Of a stretch of 64,000 bases of DNA, positions 18,678 to 27,410 are shown piece by piece. Below the pieces are notes generated by a model. It ran no database searches, was not told where the DNA came from, and saw nothing but the letters and a program-made list of their open reading frames with translations. Position 1 is the stretch's first letter; each line of letters opens with the position of its first letter. The DNA comes from Flavobacteriaceae bacterium. GTDB taxonomy: Bacteria; Bacteroidota; Bacteroidia; Flavobacteriales; Flavobacteriaceae. The stretch covers positions 186,001 through 250,000 of the forward strand of contig JABABD010000029.1 in the NCBI GenBank assembly GCA_014238425.1. The letters are read 5' to 3'. Made by a program: the position numbers and the translations under genes.

Positions 18678-19175
18678 ATGAAGAACCTAAAACGTATCCT
18701 ACTACTTGTCACATTAATAGTAATGGTCAGTCAAATATCATTTGCAAATAATGGTAATGACCAGAATAAAACTACGACTACAAAGAAGGCTAAAGTATCT
18801 AAAGTATATGTTGTGGTAAAAAGCGCATCTGCTACTAAGAAGTTCATGGATAATTATGGGTTTGAACTTAAAAAGGATTTAGCTGCTAAAGGTATTGAAG
18901 CTGATTATGCCATTTTATCTGGTAAATTTCCTAATGCAATGTACCAAATAGCAATTGATAACGGTGCCGACCATATAGTATTTATTAACCAAACGAAGCA
19001 ATTCAACATAGACGGAAAGACAAATGTTGGCGGGATGTTTGAGGTGAAATCTTTTAGTCTTACAGATTACTCATGGACTATTATTTCTAACAGTATAAAA
19101 ATGAACGTTCAGTTCAACAAATCTATAAAAAGCGCCAATGACAGGATAATTGAATCATTTTTAAATAAAATTTGA
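18678..19175 (+). CDS. Exported single-domain protein (paralogue 4)
   Basis: A 165-residue protein. The ATG at 18678 is chosen over an upstream frame start because MKNLKRILLLVTLIVMVSQI then gives a clean signal peptide (cut near FANN). The mature protein is just the cluster's domain: KVYVVVKSASATKK, ADHIVFINQTKQFNIDGKTN, VGGMFEVKSFSLTDYSW. It has no coiled coil, so it is the minimal form of the family and a natural binding partner of the larger ones. A strong terminator follows, ending the cluster. Function unknown. Confidence 0.72.
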   Translation: MKNLKRILLLVTLIVMVSQISFANNGNDQNKTTTTKKAKVSKVYVVVKSASATKKFMDNYGFELKKDLAAKGIEADYAILSGKFPNAMYQIAIDNGADHIVFINQTKQFNIDGKTNVGGMFEVKSFSLTDYSWTIISNSIKMNVQFNKSIKSANDRIIESFLNKI

Positions 19176-19201
19176 TTAATAGCACATTTATTTTGGTTGG
19201 T

Positions 19202-19232
19202 ATGCCTGAACTTTTGTTCAGGCATTTTTTTT
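19202..19232 (+). terminator. Rho-independent terminator after the paralogue cluster
   Basis: The stem ATGCCTGAA / TTCAGGCAT with a six-base loop is followed by T8, about 27 bp after the stop codon of paralogue 4 and before the TPR gene. Confidence 0.88.
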
Positions 19233-19281
19233 ATCATTTTATTTACAATAAGTACATAGCACATTTGTTATATTTACCACT

Positions 19282-21057
19282 ATGCGTTTAATACTAGCTA
19301 TATATTTTCTTTTTATAACGGCTTCTTTCAGTCAATCTGAAGAAATAGCCAAGGATTACTTTATTCGCGGCGAATTTGAAAAAGCGCTAGTTTCTTACCA
19401 AAAACTACTTAAAAAAAATCCAAGAAATTATGGTTATGTTTCAAGGATTGTAGAGATTCATCAGCAACTAGAAGAGTTTGATAAAGCCGAATTCTTATTG
19501 TTAGAAATCTTGGGAAAAAGAAAGCAACCAATGCTATTAGTAGAGCTAGGATATAATTATTCACTTAAAGGTAATATGGTCAAAGCTGAAGAGCACTATA
19601 ATCAAACCTTAGATGTACTTAAAGAAAACGCCAATTATGCATATAGTATAGCGCAGAATTTTGAAAAACATTCACTTCTTGATAAAGCCATTGCCGTTTA
19701 TGAGTTAGCAATGAATATTAACCCTAAACTTAATTTTAATATACAGCTAGCTAGAATATATGGCGAGCAAGGTAATGTTGAAAAGATGTTTGTTGGTTAT
19801 ATGGATTTCATTCAACGGAATAGAAGCTATGTCAATAACGCCAAAAGGTCTATTAGTGGTTTTATTAGTGAAGATGGCCAGAGCGGCAATAATGTGTTAC
19901 TCCGCAAGACACTTTTAAAGAAGATACAGAACCAGCCAGATATCCTTTGGAATGAGTTATTGAGTTGGTTATTCATTCAACAACGAGATTATAGAAAAGC
20001 ATTCAGTCAAGAAAAGGCAATTTATAAAAGAGAACAGGAAAGCCTACAGCGTATGGTTGATTTGGCACTGATCACCATGCAAGAAAATGAGATTGGTATT
20101 GCCAAGAACATTCTTAATTTTATTATTGAGAATTCGCAAAATACAGAAGTAGTTTTAGAGTCTCATAAATATTTGTTGGATATTGAAACCAAAACATTAG
20201 AGCCTAAAGAATATACTAGAATAGATGAATCGTATAATGAGTTATTTGAGAAATTTGGAACATTCAATCAAACATTAGACCTACAAATTGCCTATGCTCA
20301 TTTCTTAGCATTTTATAGAAACAACACGCAAAAAGCCACATCATTTTTGAAAAAAAGCCTTAATCTTCGATTGTCAAGATTAGAAGAAGGAGAAGTCAAG
20401 TTAGAGCTGGGAGATATTCTAGCACTTCAAGAAAAATTTAATGAAGCACTTATCTATTACACTCAAGTACAACGTAATATTAAGAATAGTACTTTAGCAC
20501 AAGAAGCGCGTTTTAAAGTGGCAAAAACTAGCTATTATAAAGGAGATTTTGATTGGGCTGAATCACAGTTAAAGATTTTGAAATCCTCAACATCGCAACT
20601 AATTGCCAATGACGCCTTGGATCTTAAATTACTCATTTCGGACAATAAATTTGAAGATTCTTTGCAAACGGCATTACGTATATATGCTAAAGCAGATTTA
20701 CTAGCATTTCAAAACAAAAAAAACGAGGCTATTTTAACGCTTTCAGAAGTGTTGGAAAACCATAAAGGAGAAACTATAGAGGACCAAGCTTTATTTATGC
20801 AAGCGCAATTGTACGAATTAAAGATAAGATATCAAGATGCAGCTAATAACTACCAAAAAATCATTACTAATTTTGGCGACGATATTCTTGCAGATGATGC
20901 ATTGTTCTACTTAGCTGAACTCTATAATAAGCACTTGTCTGATCCAGAAAAGGCCAAGTCCTTATACGAACAAATCATTTTTGACCATCAAGACAGTATA
21001 TATTTTGTTGAAGCACGAAAAGCGTTTAGAGCACTTCGCGGTGATGCAATAAATTAA
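19282..21057 (+). CDS. Exported tetratricopeptide repeat protein
   Basis: A 591-residue protein with a signal peptide (MRLILAIYFLFITASFSQ) and TPR-type helical pairs along the rest, for example GEFEKALVSYQKLLKKNPRN, DKAIAVYELAMNINPKL and EKAKSLYEQIIFDHQDS near the end. Such proteins act as protein-interaction scaffolds in the periplasm or at the outer membrane; the partner cannot be told. It begins the TPR-GNAT-DUF4286-rsmA-mgtE run of close-spaced genes, which in flavobacteria usually follows serS. The four-paralogue cluster thus appears to sit inside that neighbourhood. Confidence 0.85.
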   Translation: MRLILAIYFLFITASFSQSEEIAKDYFIRGEFEKALVSYQKLLKKNPRNYGYVSRIVEIHQQLEEFDKAEFLLLEILGKRKQPMLLVELGYNYSLKGNMVKAEEHYNQTLDVLKENANYAYSIAQNFEKHSLLDKAIAVYELAMNINPKLNFNIQLARIYGEQGNVEKMFVGYMDFIQRNRSYVNNAKRSISGFISEDGQSGNNVLLRKTLLKKIQNQPDILWNELLSWLFIQQRDYRKAFSQEKAIYKREQESLQRMVDLALITMQENEIGIAKNILNFIIENSQNTEVVLESHKYLLDIETKTLEPKEYTRIDESYNELFEKFGTFNQTLDLQIAYAHFLAFYRNNTQKATSFLKKSLNLRLSRLEEGEVKLELGDILALQEKFNEALIYYTQVQRNIKNSTLAQEARFKVAKTSYYKGDFDWAESQLKILKSSTSQLIANDALDLKLLISDNKFEDSLQTALRIYAKADLLAFQNKKNEAILTLSEVLENHKGETIEDQALFMQAQLYELKIRYQDAANNYQKIITNFGDDILADDALFYLAELYNKHLSDPEKAKSLYEQIIFDHQDSIYFVEARKAFRALRGDAIN

Positions 21058-21061
21058 GGTC

Positions 21062-21586
21062 ATGATTATAGCAGAAACACCTCGGCTTGTTATCTCAAAA
21101 TTTGAAGTTAGTGATGCTCCGTTCTTTTTGGAATTAGTGAATACACCTACGTGGTTAACCTATATTGGAGATAGAGGTATTAAAACTATTGAGCATGCTG
21201 AAGAACGAATAAAAGAAGGGCACTTGAAGAGTTATGAAAACTATGGGTTTGGCTTTTATAAAGTATTATTAAAGGAAGAAAACTTACAGCCTATTGGTAC
21301 TGCAGGACTTATAAAAAGAGAGGCTTTGGATGATGTAGATATTGGTTTCGCGTTGCTCCCTGGATATGAAGGTAATGGGTTTGGTTATGAGTCGGCTGCA
21401 GAAATATTAACTCTGGCTGAGCATGCGTTTAAACTTCAAAGAGTTGCGGCAATCACATTACCAACAAATGAATCATCTATAAAATTATTGAAGAAATTGG
21501 GGTTGAAGTATGAAAAAAAAGTCGTTCTTTTTGAAGATGATGAAGAACTGTTGTTATTTGCAAAAAACCTTGTCATACCTTCGTAA
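21062..21586 (+). CDS. GNAT family N-acetyltransferase, RimJ/RimL type
   Basis: A 174-residue acetyl-CoA-dependent acetyltransferase. It begins with the RimJ/L-type ETPRLVISKFEVSDAPFFLE. The acetyl-CoA-binding motif A region reads DVDIGFALLPGYEGNGFGYE, followed by RVAAITLPTNESSIKLLKKLG. The substrate could be a protein N-terminus or a small amine. It lies 4 bp after the TPR gene. Confidence 0.88.
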   Translation: MIIAETPRLVISKFEVSDAPFFLELVNTPTWLTYIGDRGIKTIEHAEERIKEGHLKSYENYGFGFYKVLLKEENLQPIGTAGLIKREALDDVDIGFALLPGYEGNGFGYESAAEILTLAEHAFKLQRVAAITLPTNESSIKLLKKLGLKYEKKVVLFEDDEELLLFAKNLVIPS

Positions 21587-21620
21587 GCAGGAATCCATTT
21601 TTTATTCTTGAAAACTCATA

Positions 21621-21947
21621 ATGATGATTATATATAACGTTACCGTAAATATAGAGGAGTCTATTCATGACGAATGGCTTTTATGGATAAAAGAACACAT
21701 ACCTCAAGTATTGGCGACTGGAAAATTTGATAAAGCAACATTGACTAAGGTGTTGGTTGAAGAAGATATGGGCGGAGAAACCTATTCAGTTCAGTATAGA
21801 TCGTACTCTAGAGAAGCTTTGGATGCATATTACAAGGATGATGCAGAGAGATTAAGAACGGATGGTATGAAAAGATTTGCAGACAAAATGCTGGCATTTC
21901 GAACAGAATTACAGATTATTGATGAATACACAGTAAATTTTAATTAG
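21621..21947 (+). CDS. DUF4286 family protein
   Basis: A 108-residue soluble protein with the ferredoxin-like pattern of DUF4286: YNVTVNIEESIHDEWLLWIK at the start, YSVQYRSYSREALDAYY in the middle, and a helix RTDGMKRFADKMLAFRTEL. No function is known. It is regularly found just before rsmA in Bacteroidota, as here (17 bp spacing). Two ATGs in tandem (21621, 21624) are possible starts. Confidence 0.85.
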   Translation: MMIIYNVTVNIEESIHDEWLLWIKEHIPQVLATGKFDKATLTKVLVEEDMGGETYSVQYRSYSREALDAYYKDDAERLRTDGMKRFADKMLAFRTELQIIDEYTVNFN

Positions 21948-21964
21948 GGTTTATCTCAAACTAA

Positions 21965-22747
21965 ATGAGCGTTAAAGCAAAAAAACATCTTGGACAACAT
22001 TTTTTGAATGATGAAAATATCGCTGAAAAAATAGCAGATACACTAACCTTAAAAGGATACAATAAAGTTCTTGAGATAGGTCCAGGAATGGGTGTGTTGA
22101 CTAAGTATTTGCTTCAAAAAAACACGACTACATTCGTTATTGAAATTGATATAGAATCTGTAGACTATCTAAAAGCTAATTATCTTAATCTCGCCTCTCG
22201 TATTATCGAAAAAAATGTGCTTAGGTATGATTTTACAGAAATTTTTGGGGATGAACCCTTTGCTATCACTGGAAATTTTCCGTATAATATTTCAACTCAA
22301 ATAGTTTTTAAAACCCTTGAGTTTCGACATCAAATTCCAGAGTTTACCGGTATGTTCCAAAAGGAAGTTGCGGAACGTATTTGCCATAAAGAAGGTTCAA
22401 AAGCATATGGGATCTTATCTGTACTAGTCCAAGCATTTTATGATGCAGAGTACTTATTTACTGTGCCACCTCAGGTCTTTAACCCACCACCAAAAGTAGA
22501 TTCAGGTGTTCTTCGACTGATAAGAAAAGAGAATATATCATTGCCTTGTGATGAGAAATTATTCTTTAGAGTTGTCAAAATGGCTTTTCAACAGCGTAGA
22601 AAAACCATGCGCAATAGCCTAAAAACTTTGAATCTAAGCGATAATTTGAGAGAAGATGTTATCTTTGGCCAGCGTCCTGAGCAATTGAGTGTAGCTCAAT
22701 TCATTGAATTAACTACTAAGATTGAAGCGGACCTTAAAGCTGGGTAA
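21965..22747 (+). CDS. rsmA: 16S rRNA dimethyladenosine transferase (KsgA)
   Basis: Dimethylates the two adjacent adenines near the 3' end of 16S rRNA during small-subunit assembly. At 260 residues it is full length. It has [18 protein letters not shown] at the start, the SAM-binding [12 protein letters not shown], and the catalytic NFPYN of the N6-adenine methyltransferase type. The C-terminal helical domain contains [13 protein letters not shown]. It precedes mgtE by 3 bp. Confidence 0.96.
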   Translation: MSVKAKKHLGQHFLNDENIAEKIADTLTLKGYNKVLEIGPGMGVLTKYLLQKNTTTFVIEIDIESVDYLKANYLNLASRIIEKNVLRYDFTEIFGDEPFAITGNFPYNISTQIVFKTLEFRHQIPEFTGMFQKEVAERICHKEGSKAYGILSVLVQAFYDAEYLFTVPPQVFNPPPKVDSGVLRLIRKENISLPCDEKLFFRVVKMAFQQRRKTMRNSLKTLNLSDNLREDVIFGQRPEQLSVAQFIELTTKIEADLKAG

Positions 22748-22750
22748 ACG

Positions 22751-24121
22751 GTGTCAGAAAATAACGAAAACATCCAATTCAAAATCAGCGATGAGTTGAT
22801 TGAGCAAGTGCAGTCTTTTGTGAAGCGTAAGGACGATAAAGGCACGCTTGATCTCTTGTTAGAATATCACCCAGCTGACATTGCAGAAATTTTTGATGGT
22901 TTAAGCATCAATCAAGCTACTTACATTATCAAGTTACTTGATAGTGAAAAGACAGCGGATATCTTGATGGAGTTGGATGATGATGATCGCGAAAAAATAT
23001 TGGCATCGCTATCTGCAAAAGAAATAGCAGAAGAGGTTGAAGAGCTAGATACTGATGATGCGGCTGATATTATTGCAGAACTTTCAGAAGATCGCCAGGA
23101 GCGTGTAATTGCACAGATTGAGGACGAAGAATTAGCAGCTGATATCCAAGAGTTGTTAACCTATGACGAAGATTCTGCAGGTGGCCTTATGGCAAAAGAG
23201 TTGGTGAAGGTGTATGAAACCTGGACCGTTGCAGGATGTTTAAGACGTATAAGAGGTCAAGCTGCAGATGTGACAAGAGTACATTCTGTATATGTTGTTA
23301 CAAAGGAAGAAAAATTGATTGGACGTTTATCTCTCAAAGATTTGATTACTGCTAGAAGCGAACAAAAAATCGCTGATATATATAAATCAGATGTCGATTA
23401 TGTAAACGCCGATGAAGATGTAGAAGAAGTGGCCAAAGTTATGGCGAAATATGATTTAGAAGCTATTCCTGTGGTTGATAAAGACAACACGCTTTTAGGT
23501 AGAATTACCATCGATGATATTGTTGATGTTATAAAGGAAGAAGCGGATAAAGATTATCAATTAGCAGCAGGTATTACACAAGAAGTAGAGGCGGATGACA
23601 GTATAATTGAGCTTACCAGAGCACGATTACCATGGCTGTTTTTAGGATTGATAGGTGGTGTTGGAGCTTTTTTAATAATGGAAGGCTTTGAAGCAAAATT
23701 AGAAAATTACTCTATTCTATTCTTGTTTACGCCTTTAATAGCAGCAATGGCTGGCAACGTTGGTGTGCAATCTAGTGCGATCATTGTACAAGGTTTGGCT
23801 AATGATGATGTAAAGGGAAGTATTAATAATCGATTGATAAAAGAGATGCTTTTGGCAGCTTTAAATGGTGTTATATTAGCACTGGTCCTCTTTTTATTTG
23901 TTTGGTATTGGACGGATGAACTTAATCTTGCCATAGCTATTTCTGTGTCGTTGGTCGCAGTTATTATTGTCGCTGGACTCGTAGGGACGTTTGTACCTTT
24001 GTTTTTAGATAAAAGAGGTGTCGATCCAGCTATTGCTACTGGTCCTTTCATTACAACAAGTAACGATATATTTGGCATTGTAATTTATTTAATGATAGCT
24101 ATGACAATACTTGGAATATAA
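22751..24121 (+). CDS. mgtE: Magnesium transporter MgtE
   Basis: A 456-residue divalent cation channel. The N-terminal MgtE_N superhelix (about 25-130) is acidic, with LEYHPADIAEIFDGL and ELDTDDAADIIAEL. A CBS pair (about 140-265) includes VHSVYVVTKEEKLIGRLSLK and IPVVDKDNTLLGRI. A five-helix membrane domain follows, with PLIAAMAGNVGVQSSAI and a C-terminal GPFITTSNDIFGIVIYL. The start is GTG at 22751, which fits the family N-terminus. The 3-bp gap from rsmA leaves no room for a magnesium riboswitch, so control must be shared with rsmA or act through the CBS sensor. Confidence 0.94.
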   Translation: MSENNENIQFKISDELIEQVQSFVKRKDDKGTLDLLLEYHPADIAEIFDGLSINQATYIIKLLDSEKTADILMELDDDDREKILASLSAKEIAEEVEELDTDDAADIIAELSEDRQERVIAQIEDEELAADIQELLTYDEDSAGGLMAKELVKVYETWTVAGCLRRIRGQAADVTRVHSVYVVTKEEKLIGRLSLKDLITARSEQKIADIYKSDVDYVNADEDVEEVAKVMAKYDLEAIPVVDKDNTLLGRITIDDIVDVIKEEADKDYQLAAGITQEVEADDSIIELTRARLPWLFLGLIGGVGAFLIMEGFEAKLENYSILFLFTPLIAAMAGNVGVQSSAIIVQGLANDDVKGSINNRLIKEMLLAALNGVILALVLFLFVWYWTDELNLAIAISVSLVAVIIVAGLVGTFVPLFLDKRGVDPAIATGPFITTSNDIFGIVIYLMIAMTILGI

Positions 24122-24145
24122 TCTTAAGCTTTATGACTTTTCATT

Positions 24146-24511
24146 ATGACATCAATAAACATTAAAGAAAAATTCTCACTTTTTAGCAAGAATTGGCATC
24201 CTCATCAGGTGGCAACGGTAGACAATATGCAAGTCATCCTTGCCAAGATAAAAGGCGAGTTTGTATGGCACAGTCACGATGATGAAGACGAACTTTTTCA
24301 GGTCATCAAAGGGACCTTGCATATGCAGTTTCGAGACAGGACAGAAATTGTTAATGAAGGCGAATTTATAGTAGTTCCTAAAGGCGTTGAACATAATCCT
24401 ATGACCAAGAATGAAGAAGAAGTTCACATTCTATTGTTTGAAAAATTGAACACAGCACATACAGGTAACGTGCAACATGAAAAGACCCAAACGGAGTACC
24501 CGAAAATTTAA
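24146..24511 (+). CDS. Cupin domain protein
   Basis: A 121-residue single-domain cupin. Motif 1 is HSHDDEDELFQVIKGTLHM and motif 2 is GEFIVVPKGVEHNP. The two histidines of motif 1, the glutamate and the motif 2 histidine are all present, so metal binding is likely. Cupins of this size act as isomerases, dioxygenases or sensors; nothing nearby decides. It follows mgtE by 24 bp. Confidence 0.85.
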   Translation: MTSINIKEKFSLFSKNWHPHQVATVDNMQVILAKIKGEFVWHSHDDEDELFQVIKGTLHMQFRDRTEIVNEGEFIVVPKGVEHNPMTKNEEEVHILLFEKLNTAHTGNVQHEKTQTEYPKI

Positions 24512-24551
24512 TGTAATGTCACATTGAGTGTAGTCAAAATATCTATCTAAA

Positions 24552-25529
24552 ATGAAAATTCTTCATCTTGACAAGAACGATTCACTTTTAATTAAACAGC
24601 TATCGGAATTAGGTTGTATTAATCATGAAAACTACACGTTTACGAAAGAAGCGATTGAAGAAATCATAGACCAATACGAAGGTATAGTTATCCGAAGTCG
24701 TTTCAATATAGACAAGCAATTTTTAGATAAAGCAAAGAATTTGAAATTTATTGGACGCGTTGGTGCTGGATTGGAGAGCATTGATGTTGCCTATGCTGAG
24801 CAAAAGGAAATATATTTAATTTCTGCACCTGAGGGCAATCGCAATGCTGTTGCAGAGCACGCACTTGGTATGTTATTATCCTTAATGAATAAATTAAATA
24901 CTGCCGATAAAGAAGTTAAAACCGGTGCTTGGAATCGTGAAGCGAATCGCGGAGAAGAGTTGGATGGAAAAACAGTTGGACTCATAGGGTATGGAAATAT
25001 GGGAAAAGCTTTTGCAAAAAAACTAAGAGGGTTTGATGTTGAAGTATTATGTTACGATATCAAAGAAGATGTTACAGATAACAATGCTCAACAAGTATCT
25101 TTAATCGAGCTGCAAAAAAAAGCAGACGTCTTGAGTTTGCATACGCCGCTAACAGAGGTGACCCGTAATATGATTAATACAGAATTTATTGACGCTTTCA
25201 GTAAATCTTTTTATTTTATAAATACGGCAAGAGGTAAAAGTGTTGTTACTCAGGATTTGGTTAAAGCTTTAGATACAGGTAAGATTAAAGGCGCTGGATT
25301 AGATGTGTTGGAATACGAAAAATCTTCATTCGAATATCTTTTCAGAACTGAAACCCCAAAATTTAAGTGGATGAGAAAAGGTAAAAAAATCAATTTACCA
25401 GAAGCTTTCGAATATTTAACACAATCTGATAATGTGATAATGACACCTCATATTGCTGGTTGGACAAAGGAAAGTAAAGAAAAATTGGCCCAAACGATAG
25501 TAGATAAAATAAAAGCACGATTTTTTTAA
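24552..25529 (+). CDS. D-2-hydroxyacid dehydrogenase (phosphoglycerate dehydrogenase-like)
   Basis: A 325-residue NAD-dependent dehydrogenase. The Rossmann motif is VGLIGYGNMGKAFAKKL. The substrate loop includes GRVGAGLESIDV. The catalytic triad is complete, with Arg in NTARGKSV, Glu in LDVLEYE and His in TPHIAGWT. It lacks the C-terminal ACT domain of long SerA enzymes. An insert near residues 255-290 (SSFEYLFRTETPKFKWMRKG) is unusual among related enzymes. It may supply phosphohydroxypyruvate for serine synthesis, but no serC or serB is nearby, so the substrate is left open. Confidence 0.85.
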   Translation: MKILHLDKNDSLLIKQLSELGCINHENYTFTKEAIEEIIDQYEGIVIRSRFNIDKQFLDKAKNLKFIGRVGAGLESIDVAYAEQKEIYLISAPEGNRNAVAEHALGMLLSLMNKLNTADKEVKTGAWNREANRGEELDGKTVGLIGYGNMGKAFAKKLRGFDVEVLCYDIKEDVTDNNAQQVSLIELQKKADVLSLHTPLTEVTRNMINTEFIDAFSKSFYFINTARGKSVVTQDLVKALDTGKIKGAGLDVLEYEKSSFEYLFRTETPKFKWMRKGKKINLPEAFEYLTQSDNVIMTPHIAGWTKESKEKLAQTIVDKIKARFF

Positions 25530-25538
25530 CTTTAAGGA

Positions 25539-25949
25539 GTGAGAAAAACAATATTCATTTTTGGTCTATTAATCTTAGCATTACTGCTTCTATTTAGGTT
25601 GAGTAAATATGCTTTGATCAGTGGAGATTTTCAAATAGAGATCGTTATATCTGTTGTAGCCGTTATTTTTTTTGTTATTGGAAGCTTTATCAATAAAAGA
25701 ACATTTCAAAAGGAAATCAGAAAGCATAAAACGATAGATCATCAAAAAATAAAAGATCTTGGTTTAAGTAAACGAGAATACCAAGTCCTTCAAGAAGTTG
25801 CAATGGGATTATCCAACCAAGAAATTGCTAATAAGTTATTCGTTTCAGAAAGCACGATCAAAACCCACGTATCTAGCCTTCTAGTAAAGCTGAATGCCAA
25901 ACGCCGTACACAGGCAATTCAGGTAGCAAAAGACATAAATATCATTTAA
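25539..25949 (+). CDS. Membrane-anchored LuxR-type transcription regulator
   Basis: A 136-residue protein with two hydrophobic helices at the start (IFIFGLLILALLLLF and IVISVVAVIFFVIGSF) and a LuxR/FixJ helix-turn-helix at the end (about 70-133). The latter includes LSKREYQVLQEVAMGLSNQE and LFVSESTIKTHVSSLL. There is no receiver domain. The start is GTG at 25539, overlapping a GGAG, so a slightly later start is possible. It precedes a DUF4199 gene, an order seen in other flavobacteria as I recall, suggesting control of that membrane protein. Confidence 0.8.
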   Translation: MRKTIFIFGLLILALLLLFRLSKYALISGDFQIEIVISVVAVIFFVIGSFINKRTFQKEIRKHKTIDHQKIKDLGLSKREYQVLQEVAMGLSNQEIANKLFVSESTIKTHVSSLLVKLNAKRRTQAIQVAKDINII

Positions 25950-25965
25950 GTATTAGGATTTAGGA

Positions 25966-25993
25966 CTAAAGTATGAGCAATTTAGTACTTTAG
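25966..25993. promoter_or_regulatory. Inverted repeat upstream of the DUF4199 gene
   Basis: CTAAAGTA (25966-25973) and TACTTTAG (25986-25993) form a perfect 8-bp inverted repeat with a 12-bp centre. Part of it also recurs as a direct repeat (AGTATGAGC). It has no T tract, so it is a better operator than terminator candidate, perhaps for the LuxR-type regulator just upstream. Confidence 0.35.
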
Positions 25994-26056
25994 TATGAGC
26001 CATCCTTGTCATCTTCTGCCTACTTTTGGTTAACGAATCAATTAAATTTTTATAAA

Positions 26057-26566
26057 ATGAAAAACACTGTAATTAAGTACGGACTTTATGCAATGATAAC
26101 TGGATTTGTACTGTTCGGAGCTCCTTTTTTATTAGGAATGGATTTGAGCTTTGATTATGGAGAAGTCATTGGCTATTCGGCAATGGTTCTCTCTTTGCTA
26201 TTTGTATATTTTGGAATTAAATACTATCGTGATAAAGTAAATGACGGAAAAGTATCTCTGGGAAAAGCCATTGGCATTGGGATGTTAATAGCATTGTTCG
26301 CGGCATTTGGGGTTGCTATTATGGATTATATTTATACAACTCAGATCAATCCTGATTTTGTAAATGATTACTTGGAGTATTCAATACAAAAAATGAAAGA
26401 GACCTTACCAACTGAAGAATTTAAAACTAAGAGTGCCGAGTTAACGCAGCAAATGAAAGATTATGGAAGTTCAGGGTTTATGGCTTTCATGATGTTTGCA
26501 AGTGTCATGATCATAGGGTTTATTATATCATTGATTTCTGGATTAATTTTACAACGAAAAAATTAG
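26057..26566 (+). CDS. DUF4199 family membrane protein
   Basis: A 169-residue inner-membrane protein. The ATG at 26057 is chosen over an upstream in-frame start because it gives the usual family N-terminus MKNTVIKYGLYAMITGFVLF. It has two helices, a short KYYRDKVNDGKVSLGKAIGIG loop typical of DUF4199, a third helix, a soluble segment (about 95-140) and a last helix ending LILQRKN. Function unknown. Confidence 0.85.
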   Translation: MKNTVIKYGLYAMITGFVLFGAPFLLGMDLSFDYGEVIGYSAMVLSLLFVYFGIKYYRDKVNDGKVSLGKAIGIGMLIALFAAFGVAIMDYIYTTQINPDFVNDYLEYSIQKMKETLPTEEFKTKSAELTQQMKDYGSSGFMAFMMFASVMIIGFIISLISGLILQRKN

Positions 26567-26571
26567 AATTT

Positions 26572-26943
26572 ATGGAATTAGGAGCTTTTTCAATTAGTTT
26601 GAGTGTCAAGGACATTCAAGTTTCCAAGACATTTTATGAAAACATAGGCTTTAGTGTTTTTGCTGGAGATCTAGAAAAAAATTATCTCATTATGAAGAAT
26701 GGAAATGCTTTAGTGGGATTGTTTCAGGGTATGTTTGAGAACAACATCTTGACGTTTAATCCGGGTTGGGATGAAAGTGCTAACACTCTAGAATCTTTTG
26801 CAGATATTAGAAAAATACAACAACAACTCAAGAAGAATAACATCAAGCTGGACACAGAAACAGACGACAATGCTTCAGGACCAGGAAGCATTGTTTTTAT
26901 GGATCCAGACGGAAATTCCATTTTAATAGATCAACATATATAA
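26572..26943 (+). CDS. VOC superfamily (glyoxalase-like) protein
   Basis: A 123-residue single vicinal-oxygen-chelate domain built of two beta-alpha-beta-beta-beta halves, with SLSVKDIQVSKTFYENIGF at the start and SGPGSIVFMDPDGNSILIDQ at the end. It starts 6 bp after the DUF4199 gene. The first metal ligand position is not an obvious His, so activity is uncertain; members include glyoxalases, dioxygenases and resistance proteins. Confidence 0.85.
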   Translation: MELGAFSISLSVKDIQVSKTFYENIGFSVFAGDLEKNYLIMKNGNALVGLFQGMFENNILTFNPGWDESANTLESFADIRKIQQQLKKNNIKLDTETDDNASGPGSIVFMDPDGNSILIDQHI

Positions 26944-26951
26944 TTTTCACT

Positions 26952-27410
26952 ATGCAATACGAAGCGAATACTATAGAAGAGTACATCGATCAACTTCCTG
27001 AAGAACGTCAGGAGGTCATCAAGAAATTACGAGCAGTCATTAATAAGAACTTACCTAAAGGATTTGAAGAAGGCATTAACTATAAGATGATTGGGTTTTA
27101 TGTACCACATTCAGAATACCCAAGCGGGTATCATTGCGACCCTAAATTACCCTTGCCATTTATGAATCTCGCATCTCAAAAGAATTTTGTTGCTGTTTAC
27201 CATATGGGTGTGTATGCTCATAAACCAACAATGAATTGGTTTATCAAAGAGTACCCAAAACATTGCAAACGTAAACTTGACATGGGCAAAAGCTGTATTC
27301 GATTTAAGAAAATGGATGATATCCCGTATGAGCTTATTGGGGAATTGGCTACAAAATTTTCTTCTAAAGACTGGATTGATCTGTACGAAACTAATATAAA
27401 AAAGAAATAG
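26952..27410 (+). CDS. DUF1801 domain protein
   Basis: A 152-residue soluble protein of the DUF1801 (YdhG-like) fold. It starts EANTIEEYIDQLPEERQEVI and continues with INYKMIGFYVPHSEYPSGYH and a C-terminal CKRKLDMGKSCIRFKKMDDI typical of the group. Function unknown; members resemble frataxin-like or phosphate-binding folds. Its stop codon directly abuts the ATG of the next VOC gene. Confidence 0.85.
   Translation: MQYEANTIEEYIDQLPEERQEVIKKLRAVINKNLPKGFEEGINYKMIGFYVPHSEYPSGYHCDPKLPLPFMNLASQKNFVAVYHMGVYAHKPTMNWFIKEYPKHCKRKLDMGKSCIRFKKMDDIPYELIGELATKFSSKDWIDLYETNIKKK

Noticed and set aside
22740..22755. Possible magnesium riboswitch for mgtE
   Set aside because: Only 3 bp separate rsmA from mgtE, leaving no room for a leader RNA.
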